Positions 8,545-18,093 of a stretch of 64,000 bases of DNA are shown here, one piece after another. A program made the position numbers and the translations under genes. Source of the DNA: Synechococcus sp. KORDI-100 (GTDB lineage Bacteria > Cyanobacteriota > Cyanobacteriia > PCC-6307 > Cyanobiaceae); NCBI RefSeq assembly GCF_000737535.1, contig NZ_CP006269.1:2294001-2358000 (forward strand). The letters run 5' to 3'. The first letter of the stretch is position 1. Every line of letters starts with the position of its first letter. The notes under the pieces were generated by a model. The model was not told the origin of the DNA, did not search any database, and saw only the letters and a program-made list of their open reading frames with translations.

Positions 8545-8612
8545 CAAAACAGCACCGGAACCTGTAGATAGTTAAAAGAGATCAAGACAGTTCAGGCTGA
8601 ACTGATCTAGTT

Positions 8613-8795
8613 ATGGCGACCGGCCAAAATTCGCTTATGAAACAAAAAGATTTTCTCAAAAGAACGGCACCCCAGTGGTTTGGCTACGAATCAGCCCAGC
8701 GCAAGCGTTACCTGAAATCTGAAGAGCAGGAGCTCTGCAAAGCCTTCGGCCCCGAGTGGCGTGACGTAATCAGCGAGCGCTCCCAGGCTTCCTGA
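8613..8795 (+). CDS. Conserved small hypothetical protein
   Basis: 60 residues (52 if started at the second Met). Highly basic first half (LMKQKDFLKRTAPQWFGYESAQRKRYLKSEEQ) and no membrane segment. Its composition and codon use look like a real gene. I recognise no family. The spacing to its neighbours leaves room for its own promoter in the AT-richer stretch at 8550-8612. Confidence 0.5.
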   Translation: MATGQNSLMKQKDFLKRTAPQWFGYESAQRKRYLKSEEQELCKAFGPEWRDVISERSQAS

Positions 8796-8888
8796 GCCGC
8801 GTCTCAGCGTTCCACCCCATGTTGACCCCTGTTTCGGGTTCAGTCGATTGATTTGAATGGGGATGTGACGACATCAGGCCAAGCCGAG

Positions 8889-9860
8889 ATGCCCGACGAC
8901 ACCGACCTGACGCCACAGGAACCTGTCTCGACAGAATCGCCAGAAGAAGTCCATTCAGAACAGCAAGCTTCAACAGCGGCAGCATCCGACAATCCAGTCC
9001 TTGCGCTCGCTCTCAAGGATCTGCAATCCCGTCGAGACGCTCTGGAAGCGGAGATCAGAGAGCTCGCCAACCGCAAGCAACAGCTTGAGAGCGAGCTGAA
9101 AACTTCATTCGCCGGCCAGTCCGATGCGATGGCCCGGCGCGTGAAGGGCTTTCAGGAGTACCTCGGCGGAGCCCTGCAGGACCTTGTCCAGAGCGTGGAA
9201 AGCCTGGAGCTTGTGGTGCAGCCCATGGTCGTGAAGCCCTCACCGCTGGATCAGCAGGGCGCCGATGGCAACACGGCAACGAACACGGAACCAGCGGCCC
9301 CAGCTGCAGCCGTGGCAGACACCTTCAAGCCGGATGAACAGCTGATTCGCGATGCGCTGGAGCGGTTTTTAAAGCAACCGGATGTCTACGCCGATCCCTG
9401 GACCCTGCGCCGCAGCATCGACGCGCGCGACACGGCACTGCTGGAGGATTGGTTCTTCAACCAGGGGGGTCGCGGAGCGCAGCCCAGCCGCGGCAATCGT
9501 CCCCGCAACATCCTCGTGAGCGCAGGCCTGATTTCAATCATCGGCGAGCTCTACGGCGACCAGTTCCAGTGCCTGGTGCTGGCAGGCGGACCGGAACGAC
9601 TTGGTGAGTGGCGACGCGGCCTCCAGGATGCCCTCGGACTGAGCCGGGAAGACTTCGGCCCCAGCAGCGGCGTCGTGCTGTTCGAACGCCCGGAAGCACT
9701 GGTGGAACGTGCCGATCGCCTGGAGGAACGGGGCGAAGTGCCATTGATCCTGATCGATGCTGCCGAACGCAGCGTCGACATTCCCGTGCTTCAGTTCCCG
9801 CTCTGGCTGGCCTTTGCAGCTGGAGCCAATGAACGCCTCGACGACGACGACCTGCTGTGA
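8889..9860 (+). CDS. DUF3086 family protein
   Basis: 323 residues from the ATG at 8889; a TTG at 8853 or GTG at 8865 would add up to 12 residues of low complexity. An acidic N-terminus leads into a coiled coil (LALKDLQSRRDALEAEIRELANRKQQLESEL), then a Pro/Ala linker and a globular half with VYADPWTLRRSID and NILVSAGLISIIGELYGDQFQCLVLAGGPERLGEWRRGLQD. This matches DUF3086, a cyanobacterial family of unknown function. The stop overlaps the GTG start of plsY, a neighbourhood that suggests a link to membrane lipid or envelope work. Confidence 0.75.
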   Translation: MPDDTDLTPQEPVSTESPEEVHSEQQASTAAASDNPVLALALKDLQSRRDALEAEIRELANRKQQLESELKTSFAGQSDAMARRVKGFQEYLGGALQDLVQSVESLELVVQPMVVKPSPLDQQGADGNTATNTEPAAPAAAVADTFKPDEQLIRDALERFLKQPDVYADPWTLRRSIDARDTALLEDWFFNQGGRGAQPSRGNRPRNILVSAGLISIIGELYGDQFQCLVLAGGPERLGEWRRGLQDALGLSREDFGPSSGVVLFERPEALVERADRLEERGEVPLILIDAAERSVDIPVLQFPLWLAFAAGANERLDDDDLL

Positions 9861-10462
9861 TCCTGACGACGCTGCTGCTGATTGCGATCGGCTACGTGCT
9901 GGGAGCCATTCCCAGTGGTTACCTCGCAGCTCGCTGGATGAAGGGCATCGATCTACGTGATTGCGGCTCCGGCAGCACCGGCGCCACCAACGTGCTGCGC
10001 AATGTCGGCAAGGTGCCTGCCCTGGTGGTGTTCCTCATCGATGTGGGCAAAGGAGCCCTCGCCGTTCTGTTGACCAAAGCCTTTGGCCTGAACGACTGGC
10101 TGCAGGTGCTGGCTGGCTTGGCCGCCCTGGCCGGTCACATCTGGCCGATCTGGCTTGGCTTCAAGGGAGGCAAAGCGGTGGCCACGGGCTTCGGCATGTT
10201 TCTTGGCCTGGCCTGGCCGGTGGGTCTGGCCTGCTTCGGGCTGTTCATGGCCGTGATCTCGATCTTCCGGATCGTGTCCCTGGCCAGCGTGGTAGCTGCC
10301 CTGGGACTGCCGTTGCTGATGCTGGCGGCTGGCCAGAGCAGCGCCTACCTCGCCGTATCGCTGGTGGCGGCGCTGCTGGTGCTGTGGCGACACCGCAGCA
10401 ACGTTCAACGGCTGATCGCCGGAACAGAACCAAGGATCGGCCAGAAGCAGACCGCAACCTGA
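9857..10462 (+). CDS. plsY: Glycerol-3-phosphate acyltransferase PlsY
   Basis: 201 residues, about five membrane segments. PlsY moves the acyl group from acyl-phosphate to glycerol-3-phosphate, the first step of phospholipid synthesis. Seen are GSGSTGATNVLRNVG (motif 1), HIWPIWLGFKGGKAVATGFG (motif 2, with Ala where many have Gly) and a polar third motif region. The GTG start overlaps the preceding TGA by 4 bases, so translation is coupled to DUF3086. It converges on the giant surface gene, only 6 bases away. Confidence 0.93.
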   Translation: MILTTLLLIAIGYVLGAIPSGYLAARWMKGIDLRDCGSGSTGATNVLRNVGKVPALVVFLIDVGKGALAVLLTKAFGLNDWLQVLAGLAALAGHIWPIWLGFKGGKAVATGFGMFLGLAWPVGLACFGLFMAVISIFRIVSLASVVAALGLPLLMLAAGQSSAYLAVSLVAALLVLWRHRSNVQRLIAGTEPRIGQKQTAT

Positions 10463-10468
10463 ACTCTC

Positions 10469-13400
10469 TCAGTCAAAGAAATCAGGCAGGTCTTCGACCA
10501 CGTTGTAAGTCCAGGTGTTCTTACTGTCGTCAAAGGTTTGCTCGTTAAAGAGATTCTCATAAATCGCCGGGAAATTCACAACATCATCCGCCCCTCCTCC
10601 AATCACATCCTCCTCGCCTAAACCAATCACATCCACTTCAAACTGTTCACTGGGATCATTGAGTTGCCTGGCCAGACGATTCAACTGCTTGTTCAACTTG
10701 CCCTGCATCTTTGGCCACTGAGCAATCCCGTCGTTATCAAGGTTGTATCGAAAGGAACCGTCGTTGTTGTAAAGCAGACCTGCCGCCGTGATCTCATCGC
10801 CGCCCAACGAGTCAGGCAGAGGAATGGGAACACCGGTACCTTCATCACCCCGGTTGTCCCACCATGGGCGTCGTTCCGGACGGCCATCAGTCGCCACCGT
10901 GATCCCCACAGACTCATCCGCTTGAATGTCATTCGAGCGGCGCTTCTCGCGCAGCAGATGGGTTAAGCCCGTGAACGCACCCAACATCTCCGTGCCGGAA
11001 TACAGGTTGGAGGCATTCACCCCCAATTCCTTCCAATTGCGCGGAAAGTAATCATCCTCTGTTGGCTCCGGCAGGTCGTAGGACTCCCAATTCGGATTGT
11101 TCTCGATGCTGTTTCCATAGATTTTATTGGGCGTCGATGTCAACAGGATTCTCTGGGCGAGATTCAAGCCCTCTCCACCGGGCGTTGCACCAGCGAGCAA
11201 ATTGGTCGACCGGAAATCTTCCCGGCGATAATCAACAACATAGCCATAGGTAATCAGGTGAACCGTTAAATTACCTGCCTTTTTGCCATCGTATGGATCA
11301 TCAACCAGCTCATAGTCCTGCAGTGTGCGTGCCAGGGACTGTGATGAGTTGGAGAGGATCGCATTTCTCGAGGTTTCACCAAAGCTTTCAAAACTGTCAT
11401 CGTTGATATTGCGGAATCCATAGCCCGCCTTGGCGGCTGCCTGCTCAAAGGAATAGAAGGCGATCCGGTTCTGGGCCTCCAACATCGTGGGGGCCGAGGT
11501 TTGGCTGGTGGATGGCTCCGGAGACAACATCGATGTTGAATTGTTCATCAACAGATAAAGATGAGAATCCGGCACCTGCTCGATGCAGTCGCTGGTCGCC
11601 AGGCTTGCAGTCGCCTCAACAGAGGAACGTTCATCAGCAAGCGTCAGCGACAGAGATTCCGTTTCAACGAGATTTTCTCCAGCCTGGATATCAAGCTCCA
11701 GCTTGAAGTTATCCACACCCTCCGCCACACGTATCTCGCCCTGCAGTGCTCCAGATTGGAGATCCTTGGAGCTGTAATCCTCTGATGGAATCACCGTAAC
11801 GCTGTAATCAGCTCGGTCTTCCTCAAACCCCGATGGCACAAAGGAATACTCATAGGTCTTGGGCCCTGCGTTATCCGCAATCAGATTGACGTCGTAAATA
11901 AACCTGGACACCAGAACATTCTCATCATCATCCGGACTGCAATCCACCTGCGCCTTGATGGAGGTCACCTGGGGGCCGAGCGGATCACAGATGTCGAGAA
12001 CATCACCAAACCCAACGCTGGCGGTCAGCCCCGTTCCATCCTCAACTCCGCCACCCTCCTGAGGCTCACCGATGGAGAGAGTGAGTGCTTCCTGTCCTGT
12101 GATCTCGCCCGTCGCATTGGCCTCAACAGACACCACCACATCACTCACATCCTCACCCACCAGAATCGTTCCGGCTCCACTGGACTCACGCTGGATCTCC
12201 ACATCCACCGCGTCCCCCTGCAAATCTGTGAATTCCAGATCATTGATCGTGTAATCAGCCGTCAACGACAAGTTGTCAATTCCCAGTTCGTAGCCGTACA
12301 GCGTCGGTAAACCTGGATCAAATGAGGCGCGGTAGAAAAACCTCAGATCTGTGTTGCCGTCATCCGAATCACTGCAGTAGCCAAGACCATCAACAGCCTC
12401 GAGAACAGCACTTTGCTTGCACTCATGATCAGCCAAACTCGCCGTGCCCGAGGCCGACGACAGCTCGTTGGCGAGGGATAACTCCAGTGCTTCCTCACCG
12501 GTGATCGCCCCTTTGGAGGTCACCGAGACATCCACCCGGAACGACTCCACACCGGCATCCACCTGCAGTTGCCCCTCTCTGCCGGGCTGCTTTAAAAACT
12601 CAACGCCATCACTGTTGGCAACTTCAATGCCGGTGATCTCAACCTGATCACCTGAGGTGCCAGCTTGAAAACCCGATAGCACAAAGCTGTACTCGTAGAT
12701 CTGGGGCAGATCACCGGGCTGCACAACAACATCAAAACTGAATGTGGCCTTCTGCTTGTTCGTGAGGCCTTCCCGCTCACAGGCCGCCACGCCCGTCACC
12801 TGATCCACCTCTCCAATCGTGGGTGCACAGTCGGCATCCTTCAGGCTGGTTGCCCCTGTTGCCTCACTGGAGTCGTTGCTGATCGTGAGTGCCAATGCCT
12901 CCTCACCGGTCAGCACCTGGTTGGATTTCACAACCACATCCACTTCAAAGGTCTCCATGCCCGCAGGCACAACAATCTCTCCAGCGGTCTTACTTGTTGG
13001 CCTTAATGTCACATCATCAGGGAAGACAATCTCCTGGAGGCGATAGCCACTCTCGCTCCAATCACCCAAGGCTTCAAAGCTGTATCCATACAACTGCGCT
13101 TCTGTGCCAGCCGGATCAAACGACACCTCAAATTTGAACACCGCATCTTTTTTGCTTGGCGTGCCATCAAGCTCACACGCTGATGTTGCCTCCACGCGTT
13201 GCACCTCTCCAGCAGATGGCAGTGGAAGAATGCAATCGGCTGTCAGCTCTGCCTCACCAGAGGTCTCAGTCAGCGGAATCGTTTGAAATTTATTTTCTGA
13301 CACCTCATAGACATTGGTGAGCGTCAGCGTGATCTCCTCATCGCCAAAGAAGTTATCGCCTGTCAGCAAGATCTCAGCATCAAATGACCGCACATTTCCT

Positions 13401-15802
13401 TGAACTTTGATGTAACCCGAATATGCTTCATCAGACTCTCCATCCACCACATCTTGATCAGCCTGCTGAATGATCTCGACCCCATCATGCACTTGAATGC
13501 CGCCACTATCGAAAGCAACGATATCTGAGTTTTGAATCTCGTATGTTCCTCCCCCCAAACCTTCAGCATTTAATTGATACGCGTAATACTGAATATCATT
13601 GGTTTCCTCACGTTCAACATTGAACAAAAATCGCGCAGCTTCCTGCTCAGAACTTGCAGCCTCATCATCACAAACAGCCTTGCCCTGGATCGATTCAATC
13701 GTCCCAGGAAAACAATCTTCCAATCCGGCACCATTAACCTGTGCACTCTTTTCTTCCCCAGTCATCGCGAGCATCAAATCCAGCTTCAGTGCATCGCCAG
13801 GATTAAGAGAGGCGATTGGTAGAGAAGCCTCGAAAATAAATTGAGAAATTTCGGAGCCATTGGCTTCGTCTTTGTCAACGACAAATTCATTGGCATCCAA
13901 GTCAGGAGAGCCAACTCCACCAATACTTTTCCCGCTAGAATTCAATATCTTAATATCACTAGAGTCCAGAGAAAGAGCTTCGCTGGATCCGCCGTCTCCA
14001 ACCAGAGTCAGATCAAAATCGAATGGCCCATAAAAGTCTTCGCCCCTAAACACATGCTCCCAATCACTGAGATTATCGAGGATTACATCAAACTTGAACA
14101 ACCCTTTTGCGTTTAAGCCAGCACCACTTTCAATGTCACAGCTGGCACCAGCAGCTTCGAGAGTGAAATCAGGTGGGAGCGGAGGTGCCGGTGAATTTGT
14201 AGCCCCGCCAAGATCCGTAAACCCCCTGCCGACGTACTTATTCAAGTCGGGAACGCTGTACCCTGTATATCGAGGGACCGGATTGATGATTCGATTGCCT
14301 AATTCATCTCTTTTAAAAACTTCGCCATTTTTTTCAAAATCAAATACGTAAAAGGCTCCGGGTATATTTCCACCCCCTGTATTTCCATAAGTTTGCCCAA
14401 ACAAATTTTCGTAAGTCTCGTTGAACGAAAGCTGCAAGCCAACAGATATTTCCTCCTCAGAATCTGGGGTCACAACCTTCAAATTGGGATTCAAAAGTTT
14501 GTAGGGATTACAACCTCCATCAGGGCAATCATCGGGCGAAGTCAACTGCTTGAGATCAATACTAAAAAACTTTCTTCCATTGTCATTATTTGATTGCGAC
14601 CCATACAAAACGCCTTCTGCATCTATAGCAATATCCCCGTAACTGCCTGGGGGATAGCCCTTTACTTCATGCTCAATTAATTGACTCGCAGCAGGCGCAG
14701 GACCAACTTCATAGTCTAGCTTTAATTGATATAACTTATTACTTTTACCTCCTCCAAAGTACCAAAGCGAACGGTCGTAAAACGAAGCGTTAGCAGGAAT
14801 ACTATTTTTCGAACCAAAATTATTTCCAGGCGGATCTATCCATCCCCATTCTTGTACCTCTCCGATAGGCCACCAGACAATATTCCATACTGAATTTGAT
14901 GACGGTGGCTGGGCATCCCCAACCACTGCACCCTTATAAAAGAAATAAAGATAATCTTTTGTCGTATCGAAAGCAACGCCATTGCCCCCTGATCCACTGC
15001 CTTGATGCGTTTCTAGCTTTGTAGGATTCGGATTGGCGGGCGTGGGAATAGGGTCCGAAAGATTTAAAACCCTGATAAATGGTTGTCCTACATCAGGTTG
15101 GTTCTCAAATGTTGGATTAATCTGCCAAACATCATTAACTTGATCAACTCCAAAAAACGTATCTCCAATCGACATCACGTCTAGATTCTGAGCAGCAACT
15201 CTGTTCTTGCGCTTTCTTTTGCGTCCCAATTGAAATGCTTCAGGCCAATGCAATGGATCAGTGACGGAAGCCAGCGAGATCTTGACTTTCTTCAACGCAC
15301 GATGTGTAGCCGTCAACCTTTCATTCAGAGCGTTGAAACGACCTAAAGAATTGGGGCTGCTGTAAACAACAGCGCCTGTGAGCTCCTCCAACAAGGCAAC
15401 GAAATCGGCATCGGCACCCACATGGCAACTCCAAAGCGCGATCTCCTCAAGACCCCAGCCAGCCAGTAGCTCCGAATTTGCCAGCAGGGCAGCGCGGTCA
15501 ATCGGCTTATCACCAACCCACACCACACCGGGAGCGCCGTGGGCCATCAGGTGCAAACTCCGCACGGCTTGGCCGTTGGCTCGCTGCTGCTGCAACGCCT
15601 CACCGATCACCTCAAGCGGATTCAGCGCCGGGGGCAGCGCTGATGCTGGCAGCCGCGATGCCGCAAGAAGCTGACGGATCTCCGGGCTACTTGCATCACC
15701 CAGAACCAGAGATTCATCGCAACAACGAGGCGAGCCGGTATCGATCAGCAAGGGACTCACAGACGCTGCCAGCAACTTAGTAACGGCAACGATTGTGAGC
15801 AT
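10469..15802 (-). CDS. Giant DUF4347 surface protein with repeats and a VWA-like end
   Basis: 1777 residues. Residues about 14-155 match DUF4347 (LHLMAHGAPGVVWVG, then EEIALWSCHVGADADFV), a domain found at the N-terminus of very large secreted or calcium-binding proteins. About 190-540 resembles a beta-propeller or repeat region (FGVDQVNDVWQI, AIDAEGVLYGSQSNN). From about 556 to 1407 run roughly six modules of 130-160 residues. Each opens with a Cys after a V-x-x-x-x-A-x-C pattern, contains xxYxYxF, TGEEALxLxxx, and closes with a second Cys. About 1410-1777 is VWA-like: MNNSTSM, YSGTEM, ATDGRP. No C-terminal barrel or sorting signal is seen. The middle third is AT-richer than its neighbours. 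It is divergent from the barrel gene at 15934. Confidence 0.75.
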   Translation of the reverse strand: MLTIVAVTKLLAASVSPLLIDTGSPRCCDESLVLGDASSPEIRQLLAASRLPASALPPALNPLEVIGEALQQQRANGQAVRSLHLMAHGAPGVVWVGDKPIDRAALLANSELLAGWGLEEIALWSCHVGADADFVALLEELTGAVVYSSPNSLGRFNALNERLTATHRALKKVKISLASVTDPLHWPEAFQLGRKRKRKNRVAAQNLDVMSIGDTFFGVDQVNDVWQINPTFENQPDVGQPFIRVLNLSDPIPTPANPNPTKLETHQGSGSGGNGVAFDTTKDYLYFFYKGAVVGDAQPPSSNSVWNIVWWPIGEVQEWGWIDPPGNNFGSKNSIPANASFYDRSLWYFGGGKSNKLYQLKLDYEVGPAPAASQLIEHEVKGYPPGSYGDIAIDAEGVLYGSQSNNDNGRKFFSIDLKQLTSPDDCPDGGCNPYKLLNPNLKVVTPDSEEEISVGLQLSFNETYENLFGQTYGNTGGGNIPGAFYVFDFEKNGEVFKRDELGNRIINPVPRYTGYSVPDLNKYVGRGFTDLGGATNSPAPPLPPDFTLEAAGASCDIESGAGLNAKGLFKFDVILDNLSDWEHVFRGEDFYGPFDFDLTLVGDGGSSEALSLDSSDIKILNSSGKSIGGVGSPDLDANEFVVDKDEANGSEISQFIFEASLPIASLNPGDALKLDLMLAMTGEEKSAQVNGAGLEDCFPGTIESIQGKAVCDDEAASSEQEAARFLFNVEREETNDIQYYAYQLNAEGLGGGTYEIQNSDIVAFDSGGIQVHDGVEIIQQADQDVVDGESDEAYSGYIKVQGNVRSFDAEILLTGDNFFGDEEITLTLTNVYEVSENKFQTIPLTETSGEAELTADCILPLPSAGEVQRVEATSACELDGTPSKKDAVFKFEVSFDPAGTEAQLYGYSFEALGDWSESGYRLQEIVFPDDVTLRPTSKTAGEIVVPAGMETFEVDVVVKSNQVLTGEEALALTISNDSSEATGATSLKDADCAPTIGEVDQVTGVAACEREGLTNKQKATFSFDVVVQPGDLPQIYEYSFVLSGFQAGTSGDQVEITGIEVANSDGVEFLKQPGREGQLQVDAGVESFRVDVSVTSKGAITGEEALELSLANELSSASGTASLADHECKQSAVLEAVDGLGYCSDSDDGNTDLRFFYRASFDPGLPTLYGYELGIDNLSLTADYTINDLEFTDLQGDAVDVEIQRESSGAGTILVGEDVSDVVVSVEANATGEITGQEALTLSIGEPQEGGGVEDGTGLTASVGFGDVLDICDPLGPQVTSIKAQVDCSPDDDENVLVSRFIYDVNLIADNAGPKTYEYSFVPSGFEEDRADYSVTVIPSEDYSSKDLQSGALQGEIRVAEGVDNFKLELDIQAGENLVETESLSLTLADERSSVEATASLATSDCIEQVPDSHLYLLMNNSTSMLSPEPSTSQTSAPTMLEAQNRIAFYSFEQAAAKAGYGFRNINDDSFESFGETSRNAILSNSSQSLARTLQDYELVDDPYDGKKAGNLTVHLITYGYVVDYRREDFRSTNLLAGATPGGEGLNLAQRILLTSTPNKIYGNSIENNPNWESYDLPEPTEDDYFPRNWKELGVNASNLYSGTEMLGAFTGLTHLLREKRRSNDIQADESVGITVATDGRPERRPWWDNRGDEGTGVPIPLPDSLGGDEITAAGLLYNNDGSFRYNLDNDGIAQWPKMQGKLNKQLNRLARQLNDPSEQFEVDVIGLGEEDVIGGGADDVVNFPAIYENLFNEQTFDDSKNTWTYNVVEDLPDFFD
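11584..14137 (-). repeat. About six Cys-bounded tandem protein modules
   Basis: Coding repeats inside the giant surface protein. Opening cysteines fall near residues 556, 711, 875, 1008, 1143 and 1288, at intervals of about 135-165. Shared blocks are A-x-C with acidic residues following, F-x-F-x-V, YxYxF, and G-E-E-A-L-x-L-x-x near the end, then a closing D/E-C. The GEExLxL block recalls Calx-beta repeats, but with Cys where those often have Asp. The modules are diverged, so they are old rather than recent copies. Confidence 0.7.
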
Positions 15803-15933
15803 TCAATAGGGTCAACTCTCGAATTCAGGCAAGCCGAAACGTTGTGGCAGAGGACCAATTCATCAATCGGCAGGGCCAAGCCGCAGACCAGAAGAGGCCT
15901 CAACAGAATTTCCGGAGGACTTAAAAGTGCTGG

Positions 15934-17313
15934 ATGCGGATCACACCAACGCTGTGGCAACTGCTCCCCTCAGCGACCGCCGCACTCCTTAACCTGATTG
16001 CCCTCGACTCGTCACCCGCCAAGGCACAAACATGCACGGTGGATCCCTTCGGTGCTGAAGTCTGCTTACCGCCAGACGAATCAATCGAGCCCCCCAACGA
16101 TCCTCCGAACACACCGCCGCCCTTCGTGATCATCCCGGAGTGCTTCGGGCCCTGCTGGGAATTCCCACCGGCTCCTCCGTATCGGGCCTTTGAAGCAGCT
16201 GCTGATCCCGAACCCACGCCAGAGCCAGCGGAAGAACCGCCCTTGATGCCTGCACCGCCGGCCGAACCGATCCAGCCCCTCTGGTTCAAAAGCGATGCGC
16301 TGGAATCCGAGGTGGCAGAGGCTTACCTCGAGCGCAAGTTGAACGACTATTTCCTCGCCCAGACAAATCAAGCCGTGATCGATCTCGGGGACGCTCCGAT
16401 CGTGGTCTTCGACGGGATTCGCTACGCCGAGCTGTTAACCCCCAACACGCTGCTCTACTCCCAGACCACCAACGAGCCAGGGGTGAATGTTTGGGTGCGC
16501 GGCTTCGGCGGTGAGAGCAAAGCACCGTCGTCACGCGGTCGGATAGCCGACATCAGTGGAGGTGGGGCACAGCTCGGGTTCGACGTTCCCTTAAGCAACA
16601 GCTCCCGCATTGGACTGTTCGGCACCTACGCCGTCAACGATGGTGACGATGGCTCCCGCGGCACCTGGGACACCGACGGCTGGGGTGGTGGCGGATACGC
16701 CGAATACTGGTCGGAAAACTTCTACCTGCGCGGCATGGTGAGTGCCGGCGGCTACTCGGGCGACCAGCGCCGCAGCAATGATGGCGAGATCTATCGAGGC
16801 GAGCGCAGCGGCAATTCCTGGACGGGGGTTGTGAGTGTGGGAGCCCCCTTCGACTCCGGCGACTGGATCCTCGAACCCCAGGCCCTGATCAGCTACACCA
16901 ACACCAGCCTCGATCGCTACAGCGAATCAACGGGTAACCGCGATGATCGACTGCTCTACAACGAGATGGAGCTCGACCGCTTCGACAGCGAGCTCTCCAT
17001 GACATTTGCCCATCCGATCCGAGATGGGCAGCGCTCCCTGTTCATGCCCTTTCTCCGCGTTGGCTGGGTCGCCGACTGGGGCCAGAGCGGCGGCAGCCAG
17101 AAAGTGAGCTTCATCAACGCCGATCGCAACGACAACTGGAGCATCAACGGCGATTCCGATCACGGCGCCCTCGTGGAAATCGGCCTCGATTACACCACCT
17201 ACAACTTCAGCGACACCTCGATGGGCGTCTACGCCCGCAGTGGTGTGGTGCTTTGGGGTGGAGACCGCGGCACCGCTTGGCAGGTGTCCGGTGGCCTGAA
17301 CTTCAAGTTCTGA
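15934..17313 (+). CDS. Outer-membrane autotransporter-type beta-barrel protein
   Basis: 459 residues. A signal peptide ([22 protein letters not shown]) is followed by a Cys-containing Pro/Glu-rich linker up to about residue 120 ([20 protein letters not shown]), a short helical stretch ([19 protein letters not shown]) and a C-terminal barrel of about 280 residues with alternating aromatic strands ([42 protein letters not shown]). It ends GLNFKF with a terminal Phe, the signal recognised by the BAM machine. The passenger is essentially absent. A GGAGG lies 15 bases before the ATG. Its last 11 bases overlap the end of pyrF on the other strand. Confidence 0.8.
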   Translation: MRITPTLWQLLPSATAALLNLIALDSSPAKAQTCTVDPFGAEVCLPPDESIEPPNDPPNTPPPFVIIPECFGPCWEFPPAPPYRAFEAAADPEPTPEPAEEPPLMPAPPAEPIQPLWFKSDALESEVAEAYLERKLNDYFLAQTNQAVIDLGDAPIVVFDGIRYAELLTPNTLLYSQTTNEPGVNVWVRGFGGESKAPSSRGRIADISGGGAQLGFDVPLSNSSRIGLFGTYAVNDGDDGSRGTWDTDGWGGGGYAEYWSENFYLRGMVSAGGYSGDQRRSNDGEIYRGERSGNSWTGVVSVGAPFDSGDWILEPQALISYTNTSLDRYSESTGNRDDRLLYNEMELDRFDSELSMTFAHPIRDGQRSLFMPFLRVGWVADWGQSGGSQKVSFINADRNDNWSINGDSDHGALVEIGLDYTTYNFSDTSMGVYARSGVVLWGGDRGTAWQVSGGLNFKF

Positions 17314-18034
17314 GTTCGGCGCAACAAGCCTCAAACGCGGCAGTGGGATCGTTGGCTTTGGTGATCGGCCGGCCGATCACCAGCTGGCTGGCTCCAGCCG
17401 CCATCGCCTCAGCCGGCCCCATCACCCGGGCCTGATCACCCACCGCGGCTCCCTTAGGACGAATGCCTGGCGTGACCAACGCAAAGGGTTCAGGATGCTG
17501 CTCCCGCAACGCCGCGGCCTCCAGAGGTGAGCAGACGCAGCCGCCGATGCCAGCGGTCGCCGACAGCTGCGCCAACGCCGGTACCCGTTCGGCGATGCCC
17601 TGGGCAATGGCAAGTTCCTGTTGCAGTCTTTGCTCTTCCCAGCTGGTCAGCACCGTCACCGCCAGCAGGGTGGGGGCATCGAGACCTGCAGTTTGGGCCC
17701 CCTCGACTGCTGCGGCCTGGGCCGCCTGCAGCGCTTCGCTGCCGGCACAGGCGTGCACCGTTATCAGCTCCGCCCCCACTGCTGCCGCCCGCCGGCAGGC
17801 TCCCGCCATCGTGGCCGGAATGTCGTGAAACTTGAGGTCAAGGAACACCCGCAGGCCCTGCTCCCGCAACTCGGCCACCACTTGCGGGCCCGACTGCACA
17901 AACAGCTCCAGGCCCACCTTCACCCAGCGCAAAGACTTGATTTGGCGGCTGAACGCCAGGGCCTGCTCGGGCGCCATGCCATCGAGGGCCACGATGATCC
18001 GATCGGCGGGATCAGCGGAGAGCGACGGAGCCAA
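17303..18034 (-). CDS. pyrF: Orotidine-5'-phosphate decarboxylase
   Basis: 243 residues. It catalyses the last step of UMP synthesis. Seen are [20 protein letters not shown], the catalytic [13 protein letters not shown] (Asp-Lys-His-Asp array), TVHACAG and the phosphate-binding [15 protein letters not shown]. The size is normal for the bacterial subfamily. The 3' end overlaps the end of the barrel gene by 11 bases, tail to tail. Confidence 0.96.
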   Translation of the reverse strand: MAPSLSADPADRIIVALDGMAPEQALAFSRQIKSLRWVKVGLELFVQSGPQVVAELREQGLRVFLDLKFHDIPATMAGACRRAAAVGAELITVHACAGSEALQAAQAAAVEGAQTAGLDAPTLLAVTVLTSWEEQRLQQELAIAQGIAERVPALAQLSATAGIGGCVCSPLEAAALREQHPEPFALVTPGIRPKGAAVGDQARVMGPAEAMAAGASQLVIGRPITKANDPTAAFEACCAELRT

Positions 18035-18093
18035 GGCAAGCGATTGATCCGTAACCCATCCTGTCGCCCTGGCTGGAGCATCTCAACCGGAGT

